This document shows, one piece after another, positions 42,964 through 51,288 of a stretch of 64,000 bases of DNA. Source of the DNA: Oceanospirillum sp047518265 (GTDB lineage: Bacteria > Pseudomonadota > Gammaproteobacteria > Pseudomonadales > Halomonadaceae); contig JAKZRG010000006.1 in the NCBI GenBank assembly GCA_047518265.1, positions 177,848 to 241,847 of the forward strand. Direction: 5' to 3'. Positions within the stretch are counted from its first letter, which is position 1, and the number at the start of each line of letters is the position of its first letter. Made by a program: the position numbers and the translations under genes. A model generated the notes under the pieces. That model saw only the letters and a list, made by a program, of their open reading frames with translations. It had not been told where the DNA came from and made no database searches.

Positions 42964-44133
42964 TTAATTCTGAAATTGTTTGCCCAGTACCCGTAGACGA
43001 CTGCTAAATTCCGATCGATCCACATAACAGCCTCGCAGATGACGCTTGCCAGAACTGTCTTCAAATTGATTACGACCATGCAATACCCGACGGTTATCAA
43101 ACACGACCATTTGCCCTGCTTTGAGTTTGAGTTCAATTTTGAATCGTTCGTCTTTCAAGCGTGCCATCAGGTTTCTATAAGCCAGATAATAGTCGTGCAT
43201 AACATCTTCAGGCAGGTCAAAAATATCGGCTAGGTAAGCGTTGTATTTTATCTCAATGATATTCCCAAAATTATCCAGATTAATAACCGGGTGGTGCTGG
43301 CGTATATCGTGTGAATGATCGTGGAAACGAAAAGGAATGGCGTATTTGCTTAACAGCTCAAAGTGCTCTGGACACTGACTGCGCAATTCCTCTGCGACTT
43401 TCAAACCATCCACAAAAGTAGACTCGCCTCCTTCGCTTTCATTGGCTAAACAATGTAGGAATTGATAACCCGGTGGGACTTCTTGATTGGCCAGGTCGGT
43501 ATGCAAAGGCAAAGCAATTGATGTATAAGCCAGATTAATCGGATCTGTCACGGAGATAACATCAAAGGTAATGCCAAAGTTAGTTTGGCGTAGATAATCA
43601 ATGCGCTGAGCGGTATTTACAACGGCGTCTTCACTGCCTGGCATACCATTTACAATTGCCAGTCCATAGCGATCCAAGTCTAACATCCATTGATATAGAG
43701 CTTCGTCACTGTGCATTACGGCATCATGATTACCAGAGGGAATCTGATGGACAAAGGAACAATCCCAACTTTGGTAGTTGGTGCTGTGGTGTTGATTATT
43801 TTTTCGGGAATAACTATGTGCATACAACCAGGCTTGATTATATTCACTGATATGTTGCTTCTCTGACCAGGTAATATTCAGGAAATCACTCTGTATTGTA
43901 ATATCAAGGGGGTGAATTTCTTCACTGACACTCAATAGGTCAAAACTCCTCTCTCCCGTTTTAGGATGAAAGGCAGTGGGGCAGTTATCTCGTAGCCAAA
44001 GATAGTGATATACCGATTCTGTTTTGTCAGTCCAAAGGATACGCAAGCTATGTTTGTCTTTTGTCGCTGATTGAATAGACGGTGTTTTATTTTTAGATAT
44101 ATCCGATGGTTCCGGGCATAGGGACAAGCTCAT
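42964..44133 (-). CDS. Gamma-butyrobetaine-hydroxylase-type 2OG/Fe(II) dioxygenase
   Basis: A 389-residue protein with the two-part layout of gamma-butyrobetaine dioxygenases. An N-terminal small domain (LRILWTDKTESVYHYLWLRD, then DNCPTAFHPKTGER) precedes a TauD/TfdA catalytic domain. The iron triad is His211, Asp213 (LPLHTDLANQ) and His352 (NRRVLHGRNQF), with the 2OG-binding Arg soon after. The N-terminal zinc site looks degenerate: only Cys51 is seen where the family often has three Cys. It could hydroxylate gamma-butyrobetaine to carnitine or act on another betaine. It is divergent from a LysR gene. Confidence 0.85.
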   Translation of the reverse strand: MSLSLCPEPSDISKNKTPSIQSATKDKHSLRILWTDKTESVYHYLWLRDNCPTAFHPKTGERSFDLLSVSEEIHPLDITIQSDFLNITWSEKQHISEYNQAWLYAHSYSRKNNQHHSTNYQSWDCSFVHQIPSGNHDAVMHSDEALYQWMLDLDRYGLAIVNGMPGSEDAVVNTAQRIDYLRQTNFGITFDVISVTDPINLAYTSIALPLHTDLANQEVPPGYQFLHCLANESEGGESTFVDGLKVAEELRSQCPEHFELLSKYAIPFRFHDHSHDIRQHHPVINLDNFGNIIEIKYNAYLADIFDLPEDVMHDYYLAYRNLMARLKDERFKIELKLKAGQMVVFDNRRVLHGRNQFEDSSGKRHLRGCYVDRSEFSSRLRVLGKQFQN

Positions 44134-44234
44134 TGAGTCAGTACTCCTTCGTTTTGCAAGATGACAAGGCTACATGCCCAAACAAAAATATTTCGATGTT
44201 TACCAGATTGCGCTCAGTGAATCGGCCATATTCT

Positions 44235-44266
44235 ATAGGGTCGCTTTTGTTTGAGTGCGTCCCTAT
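44235..44266. promoter_or_regulatory. Inverted repeat in the dioxygenase-LysR divergent promoter
   Basis: ATAGGGTCGC and GCGTCCCTAT are inverted with one mismatch and 12 bp between them. The position between divergent LysR and target gene is typical for a LysR binding site. Confidence 0.5.
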
Positions 44267-44336
44267 GCTATTGGCATTGTATTTCTTATTCAAACAACCT
44301 ATTTTTAGTCTTTTGATAAGTCAGGCTAATATATAC

Positions 44337-45233
44337 GTGAAAACAGACCTTCCTCCTATGAACTGGCTCAAAACATTCGAAGCGGCGGCACGTTTGCTTA
44401 ATTTCAGTGCAGCTGCTCGGGAATTACATATGACCCAGTCAGCGGTTAGCCAACAGATTCGCTTATTAGAGCATCATCTGGATGATGATCTTTTTATCCG
44501 CAAGAATCGGAAAGTAAGACTGACTAATAGTGGGAAGGCCTATTTACCCGTGGTTCAAGGGGCTATCTCTCACCTAAAACGTAATACTGCAGAGATCTTT
44601 TCTCCGGTAGGTAAGGGCCGCTTAGTATTGGAGGTCAGCTATGCGTTTTCTTCCCTCTGGTTAGCGAGTAATTTACATAAATTTTGCGCTAATTATCCTG
44701 GGATTGGTTTGCAACTGATTCATTCAAATTGGGACAGCGATTTTTTTCGTGATACGCCAGACTTAGCCATTATTAATGGCAATGGAGAGTGGCCAGGATT
44801 GACGCTACAGCCTTTATTAATCCCTGAACTAAAACCTTATTGTTCCCCTCATGTGGCTCGTTTACTGAATGATCCGATTGATCTGTTATCTTTGCCTCTA
44901 TTGGATGTAGTGGGGATCAATACCGGGTGGCCCCAATGGTTTGAAGCGGTGGGTATCAACCCGGATTCAACGAATGTGCTCTACCATAAAATGGATAATG
45001 CTCTGACGGCAATGTTAATGGCAGAGTCAGGTCTGGGGGTCACTTTGGGATACCCAGAGTTTTTTGCGGATCAATATATCAAACATAAACTTCAGGCCCC
45101 TTTCGAGGCGAGTGTTCAGACCCGAGATAATTATTTTCTGGCTTATCCAGAAGGAAAACCTTTATCAAAATCAGCCATGCTGTTCAGTGAGTGGCTAATT
45201 CAGGAATTAAAAGAGACGCGCAATAAACCATAA
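44337..45233 (+). CDS. LysR-family regulator
   Basis: A regulator of about 298 residues. Related proteins in this window begin LPPLN, and the same block here (LPPMNWLKTFEAAARLLNFS) follows the GTG at 44337, so I prefer that over the ATG at 44358 or the distant ATG at 44106. The HTH is SAAARELHMTQSAVSQQI. It is divergent from the butyrobetaine-type dioxygenase and probably controls it. Confidence 0.8.
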   Translation: MKTDLPPMNWLKTFEAAARLLNFSAAARELHMTQSAVSQQIRLLEHHLDDDLFIRKNRKVRLTNSGKAYLPVVQGAISHLKRNTAEIFSPVGKGRLVLEVSYAFSSLWLASNLHKFCANYPGIGLQLIHSNWDSDFFRDTPDLAIINGNGEWPGLTLQPLLIPELKPYCSPHVARLLNDPIDLLSLPLLDVVGINTGWPQWFEAVGINPDSTNVLYHKMDNALTAMLMAESGLGVTLGYPEFFADQYIKHKLQAPFEASVQTRDNYFLAYPEGKPLSKSAMLFSEWLIQELKETRNKP

Positions 45234-45271
45234 AATAACAGGTATAGTGCATCGCCTAGGTTCTATGCCTT

Positions 45272-46294
45272 TTATGTCGCGAATATCCAATTCAGGCTGA
45301 CAATCGCAGCAATGAATAGGAAGACTGTTTCTGCAATAACCAAGGCTATCTGCCCTTTGCCCAGAGTTAACATCGCCTGTATTGAGGTACGTACTCCCAA
45401 TGCCGCAATGGCGACGACCAGAATGCAGCGAGAAATATAGCTGCCTGTTTCAACAATAACCTCGGGTATTAGATGAAAGGTATTTAATGTGGCCAGTAAG
45501 GCAAAGCCGATCAGAAAACCTGGCAGGCCTATGGATGAGCCATTCCCTTTACGACCTATTGTTATCAACACGATGAGTAAAACCAGAGGCAGACAGGATA
45601 CCCGCATGAGCTTAACAATAGTGGCGGTTTCCCCAACAGGTTCTGAAATAGAATAACCGGCACCAACGACCTGAGCCACATCATGAATAGTGGCGCCGAG
45701 TATAAAGCCTGCCATCTGCCCGCTTAAACCCAAGTACTCAATAATCATGGGGTATACAATCATAGCCATGGTGGAGAGCGTGGTGACGACAATAACGGTA
45801 AATAGAGTCTCTTTATCCGCTTGTTTATTGTTTGGTAGTATCGCCGCTAAGGCCAAAGCTGCAGAAGCACCACATATGGCAACAGAGCCACCTGTTAATA
45901 GGCCGAATTGCCAACTCTGCCCCATTAACCGAGCCCCTAATAGACCGAAGCCTATGGTTAATATCATCAGGGTTACAGTCCCTACCAAGCTGGCGATCCC
46001 TAGATCCATAAAATCCCCTGCACTGATTCTAAGACCTAGTAGAGCAACTCCCAGACGTAATAAGGATTTTGACGCGAAGTCTATACCTGCAGCACAGCGG
46101 CTTTCCTGAGCTAAAAAGTTGAATGCCATACCGATGAGTAAGGCAAATAACATCACAGGTGCTCCGTAATGGGCGCCTAAAGATTGTGCTGCAATAGCAA
46201 TAATCCCTGCGAGCAAGAGACCCGGTGTATAGGTTTTCCAAAGTTTACTTAATCTTTCTGGAAGCTCTTGCACATTAGGGGTAAAGAAATACAT
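45272..46294 (-). CDS. YeiH-family putative exporter
   Basis: An inner-membrane protein of about 340 residues with ten or so membrane segments, of the YeiH / UPF0324 family, proposed to export sulfonate-derived sulfate or similar anions. Family blocks are LLRLGVALLGLRIS, LTGGSVAICGASAALALAAI and GATIHDVAQVVGAGYSIS. The frame opens at a TTG (46306), with the first ATG at 46294. It converges with the LysR gene. The substrate is not known. Confidence 0.87.
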   Translation of the reverse strand: MYFFTPNVQELPERLSKLWKTYTPGLLLAGIIAIAAQSLGAHYGAPVMLFALLIGMAFNFLAQESRCAAGIDFASKSLLRLGVALLGLRISAGDFMDLGIASLVGTVTLMILTIGFGLLGARLMGQSWQFGLLTGGSVAICGASAALALAAILPNNKQADKETLFTVIVVTTLSTMAMIVYPMIIEYLGLSGQMAGFILGATIHDVAQVVGAGYSISEPVGETATIVKLMRVSCLPLVLLIVLITIGRKGNGSSIGLPGFLIGFALLATLNTFHLIPEVIVETGSYISRCILVVAIAALGVRTSIQAMLTLGKGQIALVIAETVFLFIAAIVSLNWIFAT

Positions 46295-46542
46295 AGCAAA
46301 ATCCAAGGAGGCATAGGATAGAAAGGATTATTAAGCGCTAAAAGAGTATTTCTCATAGTGTGCTTATACAAGCTATATATTTGGGGTAAGTTGATAAGTT
46401 CTGCTTATTGATTTTTATTGGTCAGTTTAATAATAGGGTAGGAAAGAAGACTGAAAAACAGGGTGAGAATAGCGCTGAATCTTAGGAGGGAGATCTTAAG
46501 GAGCCTCTAAAAAATGACTTCATCAGAGGTCCCATAAAAAAG

Positions 46543-46600
46543 TATTCCGATACTCTCTGGCCAGCGACCAGAGAATATGGCGATTTTTTTCAGAGATTCC
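46543..46600. repeat. Dispersed palindromic repeat, copy 2
   Basis: CTCTGG-ccagcga-CCAGAG, then GAATATGG and a T run, aligns with the element at 17920-17977. It ends at the stop codon of the DMT gene. The rest of the 306-bp gap 46295-46600 shows no gene. Confidence 0.5.
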
Positions 46601-47503
46601 TTAGCCTTTACTGGAACGAGCCAGCAGAATCGTTGCAATTAAGACCAAAACACCACCGATCATTGTCATCGGTGATAACTGTTCACCGATCAAAGAAACC
46701 GCAATCAAGATAGCGACAACGGGCTCCAACGTTGAGATTGTCGACGCAGTAGATGCACCTATCTTAGGAGAACCGCCAATAAAGGTAGCGATTGGCGCAA
46801 TGGTGGCAAACACTGCTAAGCCCAGCACCGCCCACCAACCCTGACTTGTTTGAGGCAGGGTGGCACTTTGGAATAAACTGGCAATCGTAAAGGTAAGCAT
46901 TCCAGCAATAAGAATAACGCAAGCCGAGGCCATAGGGTTTTCTGGTTTGGCACTGTGGGAGCCATAAATAATGGCACTGCCGTAGCTTAATGCGGCAAAT
47001 AGCGCCCAGAAAATCCCCTGCATATCTCCTTGTGAATCACTCCCGAAATCAATTCCCGTGGCCAATACCACACCAGCAATGGCCAGTAGCATACTGGCAA
47101 TACGTATCCAGGTAGTGGGTTCTCTTAATACCAAAATAGAGTACAGAGTGACAAACGCCGGGAAAGAGAACATCAATATCACGGCCAAGCTGACAGAGGT
47201 TGAGTGACTGGCACTGTAATAACCCAGAGCCGCACCCGCATAACCCACACCAATCAAACTACTTTGAAGGAAGAGGCGGGGTTTAGGCAGAGGAATACCT
47301 CGGAACTTTAACCAAGACAAAAGCACCAGAGCCGCGACACTAAAACGAGCCAGTAACAAGCCGATAGGGCTCGCACCATCATTATAAGCAAAGTACGCAA
47401 AAAAGGGCTGCAAACCATAACAAATAGCCGAGACCAGCACTAATAGATAGCCTCTGGTAAATTCCTGTCTCTGGCTTACTGCCGCTGTGGAAATAGATGT
47501 CAT
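46601..47503 (-). CDS. EamA/DMT-family transporter
   Basis: A 300-residue permease with ten predicted membrane segments and two EamA repeats (YLLVLVSAICYGLQPFFAYF; GIFWALFAALSYGSAIIYGS). It is related to the DMT gene at 18008 (GLQPFFA versus SLQPIFA, same order of motifs). It lies 245 bp after the GbcA-like gene on the same strand. The substrate is unknown. Confidence 0.87.
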   Translation of the reverse strand: MTSISTAAVSQRQEFTRGYLLVLVSAICYGLQPFFAYFAYNDGASPIGLLLARFSVAALVLLSWLKFRGIPLPKPRLFLQSSLIGVGYAGAALGYYSASHSTSVSLAVILMFSFPAFVTLYSILVLREPTTWIRIASMLLAIAGVVLATGIDFGSDSQGDMQGIFWALFAALSYGSAIIYGSHSAKPENPMASACVILIAGMLTFTIASLFQSATLPQTSQGWWAVLGLAVFATIAPIATFIGGSPKIGASTASTISTLEPVVAILIAVSLIGEQLSPMTMIGGVLVLIATILLARSSKG

Positions 47504-47748
47504 AACGACCTCTGGAGAAACGATAAAACGGCACGTTAGATCTTGTTTTAAGGCAGGGCAATGCTGTGCATCTGAAATGTCGTTTAGGGTTAGCTAGATG
47601 TCTTTTTCAGCACAGTGGGAGGGACGTTATTAGAAAAAAGCGACATACCAAAAAGGGTATGCCGCTAAGGCTTACATGGCGAATCGTTCAATCAGCTGAG
47701 TTCATCCTAGCTTTCAACTAGGGCATCTTCAGCAGGGCAATTAGTGAC

Positions 47749-48960
47749 TTATTCCGCTAGCTTGTTCTTCATGGTGTCACAGTACCAATCCACAAACTGA
47801 CAGACCCCATTTTCTACCACATCTGAAAAAGGCCCTGGTACATAAGACGGCGAGCTCACCCCACGGAAGGTTTCTTCGACCAGTTCTTTATCCTGATCAT
47901 TGGTGGCTAACCAAACTTTGGTCAGGTTTTTCAGGTCATAATCCACACCTTCAACGGCATCCTTTGGTACCAGCCATTTTGTAGTGACCAGAGTTTCACC
48001 TGAGCTTAAAGGCAGTACGCGGAAGCTCAGAGCATGATCACCTAAGAAGTGATTCCAGGTGGATGGGTAGTTGAAGTACAGCAGAGCACCAATATCTTCT
48101 ACATCGGTATCATCCAAACGACCATTCACAGCAGGCTGACCATTCATGGTGTAACTAATCGCACTGTCAGATAGTGGAATACGTGTCATACGGTATTGAC
48201 CGCTGTCACCCATAACAAGACGACTTGGCAGACCCGCTGCTTCGCATTTATCCCAGTGTGCCACCAGTTCAGGGTCATCATCACCGCCAACGCCTGCCAC
48301 GGATAGGTTTTCCACAAAGGAGTTCAGCAATTCTGGATGATTACCTTCACAGTGGTAACACTCACGATTGTTTTCAAAGACCAGTTTCCAGTTACCCTCT
48401 TCGACCAGATTTGCCTCATGGGCGACTTTACAGTTTTCCAAATTATGAGGGGTAATAAAGGGTGTTAAGTCCTTACGGAACTGCTCAAAATCCGGTGCCT
48501 GTTCAGCCACACAGATATAGATATAGGTATTTACAATTTCACAATTAACCGGCAATAAACCGTGGTCATCGTTATTGAATTTTTCTCCCATATTGGCGGC
48601 AAACAGCAACTTACCGTCCAGACCAAAGGTCCACTTATGATAAGGGCATACTAGCTTAGCGACTTTTCCTTTGGATTCCGCACACACGCGAGAACCCCGG
48701 TGACGACAGGCATTATGGAAAGCACGTACTTCACCTTGATCGTCACGAACAATGACCACAGGGTAATCACCCAGTTGGATCGTCATATATTCGCCCGCTT
48801 TTTCAAGCTCAAAGATATGACCTGCAAAAATCCACTCCTTATGCCAGATCTGCTCAAGATCTTGCTGATACACCTCTTCATCACGGTAAAGCTCTCGGCT
48901 TAGGGCATAGCGAGCTTTACGTTCGTTGATGAGCTCCAGAGTTTTTGTTTTGCTTGTCAT
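47749..48960 (-). CDS. Rieske oxygenase, glycine-betaine demethylase (GbcA) type
   Basis: An oxygenase of about 403 residues very like GbcA of Pseudomonas, which removes a methyl group from glycine betaine to give dimethylglycine and formaldehyde. Rieske ligands are in NACRHRGSRVC and CPYHKWTF; the iron site is in FENNRECYHCEGNHPEL. The C-terminal block TTKWLVPKDAVEGVDYD, then WLATNDQDKELVEE, is nearly that of GbcA. The frame runs open to 49197, but the ATG at 48960 has GGAG 8 nt upstream. Stachydrine (proline-betaine) demethylases are close relatives, so the exact substrate is open. The likely reductase partner is at 55438. Confidence 0.87.
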   Translation of the reverse strand: MTSKTKTLELINERKARYALSRELYRDEEVYQQDLEQIWHKEWIFAGHIFELEKAGEYMTIQLGDYPVVIVRDDQGEVRAFHNACRHRGSRVCAESKGKVAKLVCPYHKWTFGLDGKLLFAANMGEKFNNDDHGLLPVNCEIVNTYIYICVAEQAPDFEQFRKDLTPFITPHNLENCKVAHEANLVEEGNWKLVFENNRECYHCEGNHPELLNSFVENLSVAGVGGDDDPELVAHWDKCEAAGLPSRLVMGDSGQYRMTRIPLSDSAISYTMNGQPAVNGRLDDTDVEDIGALLYFNYPSTWNHFLGDHALSFRVLPLSSGETLVTTKWLVPKDAVEGVDYDLKNLTKVWLATNDQDKELVEETFRGVSSPSYVPGPFSDVVENGVCQFVDWYCDTMKNKLAE

Positions 48961-49028
48961 CTTAATTACTCCCATCACACTACACTGAGGTAGGTTTCTT
49001 CTTGTTGTGGTTTTATTTATCTGAAGAG

Positions 49029-49143
49029 GTACACTGAAAATATAGAACTTTTCAGGTGTGCCCCGACAGCTTTGTTCACAAGAGGCGTAGCTGATTGTCG
49101 TTATCAACTTGTGAACGTTGTAGCCGGAAATTTTCAGTGCACG
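49029..49143. promoter_or_regulatory. Nested inverted repeats between gbcA-like and lysR genes
   Basis: Inner arms GTTCACAAG (49074-49082) and CTTGTGAAC (49108-49116) are perfect; outer arms around 49030-49041 (CACTGAAAAT) and 49129-49139 (ATTTTCAGTG) are also inverted. They fill the divergent promoter of 304 bp. These may be regulator sites. Confidence 0.5.
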
Positions 49144-49264
49144 AACACTGAGTTTTAAATTTTCCTCTACAGAAAGTAGGCTTATTGAACTTGCCAATCA
49201 GTGTATTGATGGGTTGCAAATCATCAAAACGACTTTTTATTTAGAGAATTGAATACCTGAAGTT

Positions 49265-50245
49265 ATGGTTAAACATGTAGAGCCAGATCAGATTCTGGTA
49301 AAGATGCCTTCATTACGGGCAGTAAAGTCTTTTGTTGCAGCAGCGAAGTACCAGAACTTTACTCGTGCAGCAGAAGCCTTATGCGTCACGCAAGCGGCTA
49401 TTAGCCGTCAAATACGGGAGTTGGAAGCGGCTCTTGGGGTGGAATTATTTAAGCGTGCGGGTCGAGCGGTTGAGCTGACAGAAGCGGGGACGATTTTTTA
49501 CGATGCGGCTTATTTGTCCTTTGTAAATATTGCTCAGGCCGCCCAGCGGATAAAAAATACAGATAAGCGCAAACAAGAAGTGACCATCTGTTGCTCACCG
49601 GCTTTTTCCGCTTTTTGGTTATCTGCCCGCTTGCCCAGCTTTTTTGCCAGCAATCCAGAGATTGACGTTAATGTCGTCACCACCAACAACTTCCTGCATA
49701 TGGAACCCGGTGTACACCCGGATATCTTTATTAATAAGGTCAGTGATCCCCGTGAAGGCTATCACTCGATTCCTCTGTTTTACGATCTGACTTTTCCGGT
49801 GTGTTCGCCTCTATTTTTAAAACAGAATCCAGAAGTGGCGACTTTAGAAGGACTGCAAAATACCACCCTGCTTAACCTAAGCCCCTACGGTCGCTCGCAA
49901 ATTGCTGAGCATGTGGACTGGGGTGTCTGGTTTAACAGTCAGGGCATTGATATTGATATCGATAACGGCCCAGAAGGTAAACGGCATATCTTTAATGCCA
50001 ATGATTTCAATATGCTAATCCAAATGGCACTGAATCATCAGGGAGTCTGCTTGGGTTGGCAGCAACTGGTTGCCCCCATGATTGAACAAGGCTGGCTGGT
50101 GAGAGCAGGGGATGTAGAAGTTCAATTTAAAGAGAAGCTGCACTATCTGACTTATTCGGAAAGCAAAAAAGATAATGAGGCATTCAATACCTTTAAAGAA
50201 TGGTTTCTAGAGAATGTTGCAAAGGAGCCAACGGCAATAGGGTAA
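49265..50245 (+). CDS. LysR-family regulator
   Basis: A 326-residue regulator. The HTH is TRAAEALCVTQAAISRQIRE, followed by a substrate-binding domain from EVTICCSPAFSAFWLSARLP. An ATG at 49307 (MPSLRAVKSF) is an alternative start. The sequence over the first ATG (ATACCTGAAGTTATG) is a degenerate copy of the box at 51145, so it may repress itself. It is divergent from the GbcA-like gene and is its likely regulator. Confidence 0.85.
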   Translation: MVKHVEPDQILVKMPSLRAVKSFVAAAKYQNFTRAAEALCVTQAAISRQIRELEAALGVELFKRAGRAVELTEAGTIFYDAAYLSFVNIAQAAQRIKNTDKRKQEVTICCSPAFSAFWLSARLPSFFASNPEIDVNVVTTNNFLHMEPGVHPDIFINKVSDPREGYHSIPLFYDLTFPVCSPLFLKQNPEVATLEGLQNTTLLNLSPYGRSQIAEHVDWGVWFNSQGIDIDIDNGPEGKRHIFNANDFNMLIQMALNHQGVCLGWQQLVAPMIEQGWLVRAGDVEVQFKEKLHYLTYSESKKDNEAFNTFKEWFLENVAKEPTAIG

Positions 50246-50445
50246 GCTTCAGGAGTAAAAGTCAGAGCATTATGAAATTTCTTATTGCTCAGGGAACTGT
50301 AGTCGCCGGTCAATAAAACGGCATCCCTGAGCGTAAGATCCTTTAAGCAAACAGGTTACTCCACATCCCTCCACTGATGTGATGAGCATTGCACACATAG
50401 CTGATGTTCCTCCCCAAACCAGTAAAGAGCCACCATTGTCTGATG

Positions 50446-50461
50446 GTACGTATTCCCGTAC
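50446..50461. promoter_or_regulatory. Operator candidate of the second toxin-antitoxin module
   Basis: GTACG-tattcc-CGTAC lies 29 bp before the antitoxin ATG, as expected for antitoxin autoregulation. Confidence 0.5.
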
Positions 50462-50490
50462 GATAAAGATTCAAATATCGGAGAACGATC

Positions 50491-50733
50491 ATGCAATCTC
50501 TTACAGCCAGCGAAGCCAGAGCCAATCTTTACCGACTTTTGGATCAAACTGCGGAGTCCCATAAGCCGGTTACTATTTCTGGTAAGCGAAATAGTGCTGT
50601 TCTAGTGTCAGCCGAAGATTGGGAAGCAATCCAAGAAACCTTATATCTATTGACCGTTCCAGGTATGCGGGAAAGCATTAAGGAAGGTATGGAGGAGGAT
50701 GTTGACTCCTGTTCAGAGGATCTTAATTGGTGA
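50491..50733 (+). CDS. Type II antitoxin, Phd/YefM family
   Basis: An 80-residue antitoxin of the YefM type: MQSLTASEARANLYRLLDQT, then KPVTISGKRNSAVLVSAEDW, and an acidic C-terminus that would bind the toxin. Its stop codon overlaps the toxin start. GGAG lies 9 nt before the ATG. Confidence 0.9.
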   Translation: MQSLTASEARANLYRLLDQTAESHKPVTISGKRNSAVLVSAEDWEAIQETLYLLTVPGMRESIKEGMEEDVDSCSEDLNW

Positions 50734-50993
50734 GTTGGAAACTCGTTTATACCAAGCATGCCCAAAAGGATGCCAAGAAACTGGCTTCATCAGGCCTGAA
50801 AGAGAAAGCTAAAGAGCTTCTGCAAGTTATTGAATTGAATCCGTACCAGAATCCTCCACCCTATGAGAAATTGGTTGGCGATCTTTCCGGCGCTTATTCA
50901 AGGCGAATCAATATTCAGCACAGGTTGGTATATCAAGTTATAGAAAAGGAAAAGATCATTAAAGTGCTGCGAATGTGGACGCATTATGAATAG
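50730..50993 (+). CDS. Type II toxin, YoeB/Txe family
   Basis: A ribosome-dependent mRNase toxin of about 87 residues. The YoeB block is clear (YEKLVGDLSGAYSRRINIQH, then RLVYQV), and it ends RMWTHYE, with the catalytic His near the C-terminus. The start is the GTG at 50730 (GTGA overlap with the antitoxin stop, AGGA upstream), or the TTG one codon before. It differs in family from the ParE-like toxin at 11287. Confidence 0.9.
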   Translation: MSWKLVYTKHAQKDAKKLASSGLKEKAKELLQVIELNPYQNPPPYEKLVGDLSGAYSRRINIQHRLVYQVIEKEKIIKVLRMWTHYE

Positions 50994-51144
50994 TTAACTG
51001 TTTTCCAACCACGAATCTAACCGCCCCCCACTCGAATCATTCCATTAGCCAAATATCATTTCAGGCACCACAGCCCGATCACTGGCAACATAAAGACAAT
51101 CATCAGTCGATAACTTGCATAGCAACTGAATAGCCCCTCCCTTC

Positions 51145-51161
51145 CATAACCTGAGGTTATG
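51145..51161. promoter_or_regulatory. LysR-type box upstream of the dapA-like operon
   Basis: CATAACC-tga-GGTTATG is a perfect 7-bp inverted repeat that fits TAAC-N5-GTTA, as upstream of proV. It lies 128 bp before the dapA-like start. The 295-bp gap from the toxin gene holds nothing else I recognise. Confidence 0.6.
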
Positions 51162-51288
51162 TTTTGCGCGAAAAAAAGGTTGATTGTGGCCTATCTCGTC
51201 ACCTCGTTACCATTTACTAAAGTTCGGATGTTCGATCAAAGCGATAAAAATCCGATTCCTAAGAACAATGATAACTAAGGTGAAACAG

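Noticed and set aside
45690..46109. 139-codon plus-strand frame within the YeiH-type gene
   Set aside because: It is antisense to a clear membrane protein; long antisense frames arise from codon bias.
50379..50564. Small frames around the second antitoxin start
   Set aside because: They overlap the antitoxin or its operator and show no known family pattern.
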